The notes beneath the pieces are model-generated. The model saw only the letters and a program-made list of their open reading frames with translations. It was not told the DNA's origin and did no database searches. Source: Cryobacterium psychrophilum (GTDB lineage: Bacteria; Actinomycetota; Actinomycetes; Actinomycetales; Microbacteriaceae). From it: 64,000 nt of DNA. The stretch spans positions 2,604,001-2,668,000 of the forward strand of contig NZ_SODI01000001.1 of NCBI RefSeq assembly GCF_004365915.1. Direction: 5' to 3'. Shown here piece by piece: positions 38,286 to 46,587 of this stretch; the stretch's first letter is position 1; the number at the start of each line of letters is the position of its first letter. The position numbers and the translations under genes were made by a program.

Positions 38286-39352
38286 AGTGCCAGCTCCCTT
38301 TCGATGATCGGGTAGGTGTCGCGCCACGCGTTGACCCCGAAGAACACGTCGAGGTGCCCGTAGCGCGGAATGAGGTGAAAGGTATCTTTTCCGGGGCGAT
38401 GCCGGTTGAAGAACTCATAGCTGCGGCGCTGACTTTCGGGCAGGAAACAGCGGTTGTCGGCCCCGGTGAGAAAGACGAAACGCGCGTCGGTCTGCGGGGC
38501 CGCAGCCGTGAGGTCGACGGGCAGCTCGTTGTGCACGCCTGAGTGAACGAGATGGCCGGCATCGAGGCACTTCTTCATCTGGGCGAAGAACGTCATGGGC
38601 GACTCGGCGAATTCGCCGGTGATCCAGTCGTGCGTGGCCTGGTCGAGGTTACGGTGTGCCCAGAGCGCCGGGTGTCCGCTGCCGTAGGTGAAGCTCACCA
38701 TGCGGCAGACGGTGTTGTCACACTCGGGGTGGCTGGCTCGCACCAGGCCGCGCACGACGCGGGAGAAGTATCCGTTGGACTTGTAGCCCCAAGCGGTGTT
38801 GAGGTATGGGCTGAAATGATTCACGATGGGCGCGAGCCGCGTGATTTTGAAGCGTGACAGGGCCGGAACAACCGGGTGCAGCGACACCGAGTTGGTGATG
38901 ACGGTATCGACCTGGGGGAGCAGGCCGGCGACGGCTGCCATCGTGAACGACGTGGAACCCTGGCAGTGCACGACGGCCTTGAGGGTATCGGCGCCGGTGG
39001 CGCGCAGAATGTGCGCGACGGCCGTGGGGTAGTCGTACACGGCCGCGTCGTCCAGCGTCCACGGCAGCGGGTCGAAGTCGATGGATGCCCGCCAATTGAA
39101 CATCCACACGTCCCAGCCCTGATCGAGCAGGGCGTCCACGAGCGTGCGTTTGAGCGGAGGGCGGAACAGCTCCGAACGCACCCCGGCACCGTGCACGAGC
39201 ATGACCGGCCCCCGGGGCGGATGGCGTCGAATGCCCGCTGTGGTGACGTGCACGAGGGAGAGCGGCGCGCCGTCGGGAGCGGTGAGTGGAATGACCTGCG
39301 TCACATGGTCGGCGCGGGTGACCGGTGCGGGTGTGGCGAGTGGTGATGTCAT
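38282..39352 (-). CDS. Alpha/beta hydrolase with cysteine in the nucleophile position
   Basis: A 356-residue alpha/beta hydrolase. The oxyanion motif HGAGVRSE (54-61), the nucleophile elbow VHCQGSTS with Cys130, an acid candidate in LTGADNRCF (about 295-303) and the catalytic His in RYGHLD (about 335-340) are seen. The cysteine in place of serine is shared with dienelactone-hydrolase types and with hydrolase domains fused to GMC oxidoreductases. Lipid esterase activity is inferred. Start and stop both overlap neighbours by 4 nt. Confidence 0.82.
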   Translation of the reverse strand: MTSPLATPAPVTRADHVTQVIPLTAPDGAPLSLVHVTTAGIRRHPPRGPVMLVHGAGVRSELFRPPLKRTLVDALLDQGWDVWMFNWRASIDFDPLPWTLDDAAVYDYPTAVAHILRATGADTLKAVVHCQGSTSFTMAAVAGLLPQVDTVITNSVSLHPVVPALSRFKITRLAPIVNHFSPYLNTAWGYKSNGYFSRVVRGLVRASHPECDNTVCRMVSFTYGSGHPALWAHRNLDQATHDWITGEFAESPMTFFAQMKKCLDAGHLVHSGVHNELPVDLTAAAPQTDARFVFLTGADNRCFLPESQRRSYEFFNRHRPGKDTFHLIPRYGHLDVFFGVNAWRDTYPIIERELAL

Positions 39353-41217
39353 GCGCGGAAGCCTTTTCGGGAGACGAGGATGGGCGGCTCAAGAAGTCGC
39401 GGCGTGAGGGGTGAACTGGGGACGGGCCGCTTCTGGCCGTTTGCGGCGTCGACGAGGGTCCAGTCACGGCACACAGTGTCGATGACGAGAGGGAAGATCT
39501 CGAGGTCTCCGTTGCGGTGCAGTCGCATGCGCAGGAAACCCTTGTGGTCTTCGACGGCCTGGCTCGACATCTGCCAGGTGAAGATGCCGCCGGAGCGCTG
39601 GGTCAGGGTGAAGAGGGCGAACACTTCGGTGCCGAGCAGGGCTCCGCCCGCGCCCACGATGATCGCGGCGACGACCACGTTCTCGGCGCCAGACCAGGTG
39701 ATCGGCCAGGGAACCGAGAGGGTCAGGATCACGAGGGTAAGAAGCACGGTGATCTGGAGGCCCACGGCGGCCACCGCCGGAGCGGTGCGGGGCAGCCATT
39801 CGCGCGGGGACACGGCAGCGACGATCGAGACCAGCAGAACCGCCGCGGTCAGGATCATGAGAATCCCGCTCACGTCGAGACGGCTCGCGGCGGCGTCGTC
39901 GTTCGGCATCGGCGAGGGAACGGTACCCGGCTGGTTGATGCCGAGCAGCCAGACGAGCGGAAGGAACACGAGCAGGTGCAGGCCGCCGAGGAGCGGCGGG
40001 AAGGTGGGATTGCGCCAGCCGAGCCAGAATCGACTGAAGGGGTTGGCGGTGCGGGCACTCATCCGGAGCGAGCTCGCCCTATCCGGGTACGTTGTGGGCG
40101 CTTGCCGGTACTCGGTGCCCTGCTGGTCTTTGTCGCGCATGCGCGACTGCGGAGACGGGAGGGTCAGAGCAGACGGTAATTTGTGTGTTGCGGCGAGGAA
40201 GGCGCCGCCGAGCCCACAGGTGATGAGCTGGGTTGCGCGGGGATCCCGGGCGCCGGTCGGCCACCCGGACGGCTCTTTGGCGGCATGGCGTGGCGGCACC
40301 TGCTCGTACCGCGTGTAGTGGTGGGAATCCCCGCTGAGCCAGACACGCACGTGCGCCCCCGTGGGCCTGCTCGTTCCGGTATCGGGGTCGTATCGGTTGC
40401 GCAGAAAATGCCGCTCGAAGTAGTGCAGCTGGTTGAAGGCGTCGGGGTCGTGCGTTTTGGTGCCCACCCAGGTGGGGGATGCCGTGCAGAGAATGATCGC
40501 GTCCCCCGGGCGCAGCCGGTTGGTCAGCTGCTGGCGAAAGTAGTTCAGCTGTGGTTCGTCGATGTATTCACCCAGTTGACTGTCGAGGCCCGCGAGCCAC
40601 CAGCCGTGGCCCAGGCGAAGAGCGAAGTAGCTGCGCGTCTGAATGGCGTGCCAGGCGCCGAGTCGCCGCGGTCGCCTGAAAATGCGCAGAAACGCGCTGA
40701 GCCCGTCGTACCAGTCATGATTACCGGGCAGGGCGAGCAGGCTCGGATGCTGGTTGCCCGGGCGCAGGGCGGTATCGGCGGGGAGCGCTGCGGCGTAGGG
40801 GCCGAGGGTACGGTTCTCGTAGCCGCTCGCCGAGGCGGTGGGATAGACCTCGTCGCCGCCGAGGATGAGCAGGTGCCCGCGGGGCAGGGTCGCTGTCAGC
40901 CCGGAATCGCCCGGCGAACGCACGGACAGCTCATCCTGACCGAGGAGCGACGCGACGCTCGCAGTGGCGTCGAAGCCGTCACCGAGGTCGGCCGTGAAGT
41001 CGATCCATAGGTCGCCCCGCGGACGTTCCTTCAGCCGTAGCCGGCGCTTCGAGAAGACCTCCTGCAACTCGCGCTTGTCCCCATAATTGGCGAAGATCTC
41101 GGCGAGCACGACCTGCACGGCCGTGCGCAGCAGCTGACCGGGTGCGAGCCACCGCACGCGGTCCTCCGGCAGGAAACCGAGCTCCTTCTCATGGCGAGCG
41201 AGAGTGCGTCTCTTCAT
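39349..41217 (-). CDS. Membrane-attached calcineurin-like metallophosphoesterase
   Basis: A 622-residue protein. The phosphoesterase domain (about 65-345) has the metal motifs DLGDGFD, GGDEVYP, PGNHDWYDG and GDSHHYTRYE. It is followed by a membrane domain of about five helices (about 395-540; for example LLVFLPLVWLLGI and GAGGALLGTEVFALFTL) and a cytosolic or periplasmic tail (about 545-622). Substrate unknown; a phospholipid or lipid-linked phosphate is a reasonable guess from the neighbours. Good ribosome binding site GAGGAGAAGG before ATG 41217. It follows the GMC gene by 25 nt. Confidence 0.78.
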   Translation of the reverse strand: MKRRTLARHEKELGFLPEDRVRWLAPGQLLRTAVQVVLAEIFANYGDKRELQEVFSKRRLRLKERPRGDLWIDFTADLGDGFDATASVASLLGQDELSVRSPGDSGLTATLPRGHLLILGGDEVYPTASASGYENRTLGPYAAALPADTALRPGNQHPSLLALPGNHDWYDGLSAFLRIFRRPRRLGAWHAIQTRSYFALRLGHGWWLAGLDSQLGEYIDEPQLNYFRQQLTNRLRPGDAIILCTASPTWVGTKTHDPDAFNQLHYFERHFLRNRYDPDTGTSRPTGAHVRVWLSGDSHHYTRYEQVPPRHAAKEPSGWPTGARDPRATQLITCGLGGAFLAATHKLPSALTLPSPQSRMRDKDQQGTEYRQAPTTYPDRASSLRMSARTANPFSRFWLGWRNPTFPPLLGGLHLLVFLPLVWLLGINQPGTVPSPMPNDDAAASRLDVSGILMILTAAVLLVSIVAAVSPREWLPRTAPAVAAVGLQITVLLTLVILTLSVPWPITWSGAENVVVAAIIVGAGGALLGTEVFALFTLTQRSGGIFTWQMSSQAVEDHKGFLRMRLHRNGDLEIFPLVIDTVCRDWTLVDAANGQKRPVPSSPLTPRLLEPPILVSRKGFRA

Positions 41218-41242
41218 CGGTGCCTTCTCCTCGGCATGTCGG

Positions 41243-43714
41243 TCAGTTCGTGTCGAGGCTCTTCCGGGCCCGAAGGTAGACGTGCGCGACTTCTGCGAGG
41301 AACAACCGTCCGAAGGCCCAGAGCGCGCCGCGACCGGCGGGGCCGCTGACGCGGAATGTGGTCAGTTGTCGGGCTAGGGCCAACGGCGAAATGTGCAGGA
41401 TTCCGGCGGCTCGAATGCCGCGGTCGGGGGCGAGGAAGGCGGCCTGTCCGTTCAGGTCGGTGAGGGGGGTTGGCGGGGCCACATGCCCATCGAGTACGTG
41501 GGTGAAGAGGGTCGTCGTGTCTCTCCAGGGAGTGAAGCCGTCCCGGTTGGTCACGTCCTTGTACCCCACAAGGGTGAGCGGCGTTCCCCCCACACCGCGC
41601 AGCCAGAGCCGGTACAGCATCCGGCGACCAGTCGATCCCTCTGGCCGAACGAACAGATTGAACCAGCCCCGCTCCACGTCGAGGCGCCCGCCAAGCACGT
41701 CGCACATGACGTAGCCGCTCGCTTGAGCAGGGTGCAGGGGATCTCGCGTGAACGCGGTCACATCGGTCGCCGTGATCGTCAGTTCGAACATGAGGTCGTG
41801 GCCGCGAATGCGGCCCGTGAGGGCGCCCCGTTCCGGGTCGGGCACGCCGCTCGTCGCCGCACCGCGCATCCGCTCGGTGAAGCTCAGTGATGTGGGAGCT
41901 AGTAACGGGGGTGTGACCGCTGGCGTGACCGCTGGCGTGACCGCTGGCGTGACCGCTGGCGTGACCATTGGTGTGACGGCGGGCGTGGCTGCGCCCCGCG
42001 CGTGTGACCCGGATGCCGTCCATTTCGTGTCGAGCATATGTTCGCTGGCCCGATCGGAGAACGCGGCAATCGTGAGAGAGGGATTGGCCCCCACCGGCCC
42101 AGGCATCGCGGCACCGTCCAACACGTAGAGGCCTGGGTAGCCGAACACCTCCCCGAACTGATCGCACACACCCTCCTCAATCTGCCGCGCGGCCGGGGCG
42201 CCACCGAGCGGGTGCACGGTGATCACCCGCTTGGCCCACCACAGCGGGTTGTCCTCGAACCGGGCCTGCAGCGCCGTGGCGATCTCGGCCATGGTGGAGC
42301 GCATGCGATCGTAGTAACCGTGGGAGGTGGCGAGCGTCCAGTTGATCTGGAGTCGCCCCTGGGCGAGTGTCATCACGCCGTCGGGCACGTCCCGACCCAT
42401 TCCCAGCAGAGGAAGTGCGCTCGCCGAGGCATGGCCATCACCGAGGGCCGCGGCGAGGTCCCGCGAAATGTTGGAGCGCTGACCGTGAAAGAGCCGGTTC
42501 AGGAAAAGCTGCCAGGCGACGGGACCGATGCGGGCCACCACCTCGGGCAGCTGCGCGGTTTCGAGCAGCCAATTCAGAAACCCGGGATACCCGGCGTCTT
42601 CGATGTAGAAACCGCGGCCGGAGCCGCCGTCCACGGTATCCGGCACGCGAATGGCCGTGGTGATCACCGGGCCACGGTCGCTGGTGAGGTTGCGTACGCC
42701 GCCCGATTCGGTCTTCGCGTTGAGCAGGAGCGTGAGCAGATCGCCGTTGCCGCTGAACCGGCTGCCGAGCAGCGGGCTGATGGCGGGCAGGGAGGCCCGG
42801 TTGCTCAGCAGCAGGAACGTCGAGCCGAACGTGCCGGCGCCCAGGATCAAGCGGCGGCAGCGGATGCGTCGAACCGGCAGTCCGGCGGTGCCGCCGGGAA
42901 GCCCCCGCGTCGCATCCGGATCGTGCACCACGTAACGCACCTCGTAACCGCCGCCGTCGAGGGGGCGGAACCCGCGCACCTCGTGCAGGGTACGGATGCT
43001 GGCGCCGTGGTGCTGGGCGGCGGAGAGGTACGTGTGGTCGAGGGTGTTCTTCGCACCGACGTTGCAGCCCACGTCGCACTCGCCGCAGAGCAGGCAGGTG
43101 ACCCGGCGGTGACCGTGCAGGTTGCCGTATTCCGCTGCGGCAATCTGCAGGTTCGGTTCGGCGTCGGCATAGCGAGTGGGACCGAACGTCACCGCGATGG
43201 GCGGCCGTTCGATGTGGAGCCCCAGCGATCTGGCGGCCGCTTCCATGGCCTCGGTCTTCGGGGTGTCCTGGTAGGGGTACGGCACCGGGTTCAACATCTC
43301 TTCCACGTGCGCATAGTGCGGGTCGAGGTCGGCCCGGCTGAACACCCAGTTCTCATAGCCGCCGCCCGGAACCGGTGACTCGCGCACGAACCACTTCTCG
43401 TCCTTGCGCAGCAGCACATTGGCGTAGATGAGCGAGCCGCCTCCGAGACCGCTCGACACGATGCCCTCAAGCCCGCGAAACGTCCACGCGTCGAACAGGC
43501 CGTACATGCCAGCGCTCGGGTCCCAGAAGTTCCGCCCCATCTGGGCGGGGGTGCGCGCGAAGCTGCCGGGCGGGTACGGTTTTCCGCGTTCGAGTACGAC
43601 CACCGACTTGCCGGCAGACGCCAGCTTGAAGGCCGCAACGGATGCCCCGAAGCCAGATCCGACGACCACGGCATCCACGAATTCCGAATCAGACGATTCG
43701 TTCGTCAGGGCCAC
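41243..43714 (-). CDS. GMC-family oxidoreductase, cholesterol-oxidase-like, with added C-terminal module
   Basis: An 823-residue flavoenzyme. The N-terminal FAD loop is VVGSGFGAS (18-26); the substrate part has a CxxCxxxC cluster-like motif (LLCGECDVGCNVGAKNT) and ends with the GMC catalytic pair VHPLGG...GANPS (His about 523, Asn about 562). A repetitive TPAV linker (about 600-625) leads to a C-terminal beta-rich module (about 645-790) found again in the patatin. Enzymes of this group oxidise alcohols, sterols or long fatty alcohols. First gene of the operon. Start GTG 43714 is assigned from homology; its ribosome binding site is poor (GAGGG with 1-2 nt gap). Confidence 0.85.
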   Translation of the reverse strand: MALTNESSDSEFVDAVVVGSGFGASVAAFKLASAGKSVVVLERGKPYPPGSFARTPAQMGRNFWDPSAGMYGLFDAWTFRGLEGIVSSGLGGGSLIYANVLLRKDEKWFVRESPVPGGGYENWVFSRADLDPHYAHVEEMLNPVPYPYQDTPKTEAMEAAARSLGLHIERPPIAVTFGPTRYADAEPNLQIAAAEYGNLHGHRRVTCLLCGECDVGCNVGAKNTLDHTYLSAAQHHGASIRTLHEVRGFRPLDGGGYEVRYVVHDPDATRGLPGGTAGLPVRRIRCRRLILGAGTFGSTFLLLSNRASLPAISPLLGSRFSGNGDLLTLLLNAKTESGGVRNLTSDRGPVITTAIRVPDTVDGGSGRGFYIEDAGYPGFLNWLLETAQLPEVVARIGPVAWQLFLNRLFHGQRSNISRDLAAALGDGHASASALPLLGMGRDVPDGVMTLAQGRLQINWTLATSHGYYDRMRSTMAEIATALQARFEDNPLWWAKRVITVHPLGGAPAARQIEEGVCDQFGEVFGYPGLYVLDGAAMPGPVGANPSLTIAAFSDRASEHMLDTKWTASGSHARGAATPAVTPMVTPAVTPAVTPAVTPAVTPPLLAPTSLSFTERMRGAATSGVPDPERGALTGRIRGHDLMFELTITATDVTAFTRDPLHPAQASGYVMCDVLGGRLDVERGWFNLFVRPEGSTGRRMLYRLWLRGVGGTPLTLVGYKDVTNRDGFTPWRDTTTLFTHVLDGHVAPPTPLTDLNGQAAFLAPDRGIRAAGILHISPLALARQLTTFRVSGPAGRGALWAFGRLFLAEVAHVYLRARKSLDTN
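41913..41984. repeat. 12-bp tandem repeat in the GMC gene
   Basis: Four perfect copies of GTGACCGCTGGC (41913-41960) and two diverged copies (to 41984). It encodes the (Thr-Pro-Ala-Val) linker between the flavin domain and the C-terminal module. Because it is a multiple of three, slippage would only change linker length. Confidence 0.9.
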
Positions 43715-43835
43715 CCCCTCGGGGACTTTCAGGCGCTGACTTCCTGAGTCAGGCCCGAACCAGGCCGGTGCACGACACACACCGGTATTTTTCTCAGTAT
43801 TTTACCACCGGGTCGGCGAGTCGTCCAGCAGTTCC
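43715..43835 (-). promoter_or_regulatory. Promoter region of the lipid operon
   Basis: This 121-nt gap holds the operon promoter: an A/T-rich stretch on the minus strand with TAAAAT (revcomp of 43799-43804), followed by two short hairpins in the leader, CCGGTG/CACCGG (about 43763-43784) and CTGACT/AGTCAG (43736-43752). The hairpins might be protein-binding palindromes. No regulator gene is adjacent. Confidence 0.4.
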
Positions 43836-44201
43836 TCAGCTGGGTTGGCCTGGGGCGACCGGCCGCGGCGCGGAGGGGATGATGCCCAGCTGGCTGACAA
43901 AGGTCTCCCGCTCATTGCGGTCGATGGCGTAGCACTGCCATCCGAAGCCTCCCGGCCCGCTGAGCTCGAAGCGAGCGTCGGTGCCAGAGGCGAACGGGTA
44001 GTACCGCGCCACATCAACGTTGCAGGCTCGGCTCGCCGTGTTGGAGGCCACGTTGATGGTGGTGAGCACACCGGGAATGACGAGGGCCAACAGGCCGAAC
44101 ACGACGACGATGCGCATCAGGCGTGTCACATGTTTGCTGCGCAACGGGCGCTGGCGGTCGTTCGGCTCATAGCCGGACAGTTCGGGGTAATTGTCACTCA
44201 T
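43836..44201 (-). CDS. Small membrane protein of unknown function
   Basis: A 121-residue protein with a charged N-terminus, a single membrane helix (about 30-50; IVVVFGLLALVIPGVLTTI), and a short extracellular domain with two cysteines (RACNVD and WQCYAID) that could form a disulfide. The final residues are Pro-rich. No family recognised. It lies between gnd and the lipid operon on the same strand. Confidence 0.6.
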   Translation of the reverse strand: MSDNYPELSGYEPNDRQRPLRSKHVTRLMRIVVVFGLLALVIPGVLTTINVASNTASRACNVDVARYYPFASGTDARFELSGPGGFGWQCYAIDRNERETFVSQLGIIPSAPRPVAPGQPS

Positions 44202-44249
44202 GATTCAATCCAGTATTCCAGACGGGCCCGCCCGGCGCCGCAGATGACA

Positions 44250-44322
44250 AAACGACGGAGATCCCGTGCAAGGCGGACTCTCCCGGTGGGAAAGCCGCGT
44301 ATGACCAAAATCTCCGTCGTTT
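44250..44322. repeat. Inverted repeat with 13-bp arms
   Basis: AAACGACGGAGAT (44250-44262) is repeated as its exact reverse complement at 44310-44322, with 47 nt between. It is 17 nt beyond the gnd stop, so a terminator function is possible, but there is no T-tract. Size and layout resemble the 97-bp element at 29375, though sequences differ. Confidence 0.7.
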
Positions 44323-44339
44323 CGGGGGAGAGGGCGTGG

Positions 44340-45797
44340 CTAGTGGGTCGACGCCTCGGTCTCGATTTCCGTGCGGTCTCCGGACCACAGGGTGTGGAAC
44401 GTGCCCGGCTGATCGGCGCGCTTGTAGGTGTGTGCACCGAAGAAGTCGCGCTGTCCCTGCACCAGGGCAGCCGGCAGGCGCTCACTCGCGAGCGAGTCGA
44501 AGTAGCTCAGCGCCGACCCAAAGCCGGGAACCGGGATGCCCGACAGCGCGGCCGTCGAGACGATCCGGCGCCAGGCTGCCTCACCGTCGGCAACGGCCTT
44601 GGCGAAGTACGGGTCGACGAGCAGCGTCGGGATCGACGGGTCGTTCGCGTAGGCGTCGACGATGCGGTTGAGGAACTGGGCGCGGATGATGCAGCCGCCG
44701 CGCCAAATCGTGGCGATGGCGCCCTTGTCGATCTTCCAGCCGTACTTCTCGGCACCGGCGATGATGGCGTCGAAGCCCTGCGCGTAGGCGACGACCTTGG
44801 AGGAGTAGAGCGCCTGGCGCACGTCATCCTCGAAGGTATGGCCGACAACCGCGATCTCCGGGCGGGCGTCGACGACGGCGCGGAACGCGACGCGCTGTTC
44901 CGGGTGGCTCGACACGGCGCGGGCGAAGACGGCCTCGGCGATGCCGCCGACGGGCACGCCCAGGTCGAGCGCGTTCTGCACGGTCCAGACGCCGGTGCCC
45001 TTCGAGCCGGCCTCGTCGAGCACGATGTCGACGAACGGCTTGCCGGTCTTTGTGTCGACCTGGCGCAGCACCTCTGCGGTGATCTCGATCAGGTAGCTCT
45101 CGAGGTCTCCGGAGTTCCACTCGGTGAACACGTCCGCGATGGCGGCGGGGGAGTGTCCGCCGACCTTGCGGAGCAGGTCGTAGGCCTCGGAGATGAGCTG
45201 CATGTCGGCGTACTCGATGCCGTTGTGGATCATCTTGACGAAGTGGCCAGCGCCATCCGTTCCCACGTGGGTGACGCAGGGAACGCCGTCTACGACGGCG
45301 GCAATGGATTCGAGGATCGGGCCGAGGGTCTTGTATGCCTCCACCGAGCCGCCGGGCATGATGCTCGGGCCCTTGAGCGCGCCCTCTTCGCCGCCGGAGA
45401 TGCCGGCGCCCACGAAGTTGAGTCCCTTGGCGCTCTGTTCCTTTTCACGACGGATGGTGTCGGTGAAGTCGGCATTGCCGCCATCGACGATGATGTCGCC
45501 GGGTTCAAAGTGTTCGGAGAGCGATTTGATCACGGCGTCGGTTCCGGCGCCGGCCTGCACCATGATGATGGCGGTGCGAGGCTTCGAGAGTGACGCGACG
45601 AAGTCGGCGATGGTCTCGGAGGCCACGAAGTTGGCCTCGGGGTGCTCGGTCGTGAGCAGGCGCGTGCGCTCGGGGGAGCGGTTGAACACCGCGACCGTGT
45701 TTCCGTCGCGGCTCGCGAGGTTGCGGGCGAGGTTGGATCCCATCACCGCCAATCCGACGACGCCAATGTTTGCCTGTGTTGCACCGGTTACTGACAC
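44340..45797 (-). CDS. gnd: 6-phosphogluconate dehydrogenase, decarboxylating
   Basis: Oxidises 6-phosphogluconate to ribulose-5-phosphate with NADP+ or NAD+. A 485-residue protein of the long type with the NADP-binding GLAVMGSNLARN, the catalytic Lys/Asn region HFVKMIHNGIEYADMQ, GTGVWTVQNAL, and C-terminal YFDSLASERLPAALVQGQRDFFGAHTY. Start GTG 45797 has AAAGGAGC 6 nt upstream. It is divergent from gntK, whose product is its substrate, so gluconate can be passed straight to the pentose-phosphate pathway. Confidence 0.96.
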   Translation of the reverse strand: MSVTGATQANIGVVGLAVMGSNLARNLASRDGNTVAVFNRSPERTRLLTTEHPEANFVASETIADFVASLSKPRTAIIMVQAGAGTDAVIKSLSEHFEPGDIIVDGGNADFTDTIRREKEQSAKGLNFVGAGISGGEEGALKGPSIMPGGSVEAYKTLGPILESIAAVVDGVPCVTHVGTDGAGHFVKMIHNGIEYADMQLISEAYDLLRKVGGHSPAAIADVFTEWNSGDLESYLIEITAEVLRQVDTKTGKPFVDIVLDEAGSKGTGVWTVQNALDLGVPVGGIAEAVFARAVSSHPEQRVAFRAVVDARPEIAVVGHTFEDDVRQALYSSKVVAYAQGFDAIIAGAEKYGWKIDKGAIATIWRGGCIIRAQFLNRIVDAYANDPSIPTLLVDPYFAKAVADGEAAWRRIVSTAALSGIPVPGFGSALSYFDSLASERLPAALVQGQRDFFGAHTYKRADQPGTFHTLWSGDRTEIETEASTH

Positions 45798-45912
45798 GTT
45801 TGCTCCTTTGGGGCTGTTATTTCCAGACCAATCTAAAGGTTAGTCGGTGGCCTGCGTGACCCGCACCCCGGACGGAAGGTCGTTTGACGGGACAGACATT
45901 ATGGGTAATATT

Positions 45913-45930
45913 AATCAATGTAATCTGATT
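45913..45930. promoter_or_regulatory. Candidate GntR operator upstream of gntK-gntP
   Basis: AATCA-N8-TGATT (18 bp) lies 65 nt upstream of gntK within the divergent gnd/gntK region, in an AT-rich stretch that stands out from the genome background. The core ATCA-N8-TGAT appears again before gntR at 48794-48809; in opposite orientation the two match at 11 of 16 positions. Confidence 0.5.
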
Positions 45931-45994
45931 TATTGCGCAGGAATTGCAAAATGATCCGATGTAATGAAGCAACGGCCCATGTAGCGGAGCGTCA

Positions 45995-46564
45995 ATGACT
46001 GATGAAATCCTGAACCGTACAGCCCCCAAATCGTCTACCGGGAGACCGATCGTGGTGATGGGCGTGCAGGGCTGCGGCAAATCAACCGTGGGCCAACGCC
46101 TGGGCGATGCCCTGGGGATGCGCTTCGCCGACGGCGACGACCTGCACAGCGCGGAGGCCCGCGCCAAAATGGCGGCAGGGCATCCGCTCATCGACGCCGA
46201 TCGCATCCCGTGGCTCACCCTGATCGCCCACACGATTGCAGAGTCCGTGGCGAACGGTGAGCCCAACGTCGTGGCCTGCTCGGCGCTCAAGCGCAGCTAC
46301 CGTGACCTGCTGCGCAGCATCGTGCCGACGCTCGTGTTCGTTGAGCTCTTCGGTGACCAGGCGCTCGTTGCCGAGCGGCTGACCCACCGCAACCATGAGT
46401 ACATGCCTGCCGCGCTGATCGACTCGCAGTTCGCCGCGCTCCAGCCGCTCGCGGCTGACGAGGCCGGCGTGCGGATCAACCTCACCAATACTCCCGACGA
46501 CATCGTCGGACTCGCAGTTGAATTTCTGCAGTACCACGCTGCACCAGTAACACGCCGTACCTGA
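45995..46564 (+). CDS. gntK: Gluconokinase, first copy
   Basis: Phosphorylates D-gluconate to 6-phosphogluconate. A 189-residue P-loop kinase with GVQGCGKS (23-30), FADGDDLHSAEARAKM (substrate loop), ACSALKRSYRDLLR and RNHEYMPAALIDSQFAALQPL, all typical of GntK. A short basic N-terminal extension of about 15 residues precedes the fold. It is followed after 23 nt by the permease. A GGAG about 6 nt before ATG 45995 supports the start. A second gluconokinase lies 6 kb away at 52125. Confidence 0.93.
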   Translation: MTDEILNRTAPKSSTGRPIVVMGVQGCGKSTVGQRLGDALGMRFADGDDLHSAEARAKMAAGHPLIDADRIPWLTLIAHTIAESVANGEPNVVACSALKRSYRDLLRSIVPTLVFVELFGDQALVAERLTHRNHEYMPAALIDSQFAALQPLAADEAGVRINLTNTPDDIVGLAVEFLQYHAAPVTRRT

Positions 46565-46587
46565 AAACAGAAAGAGATACCCGACGC

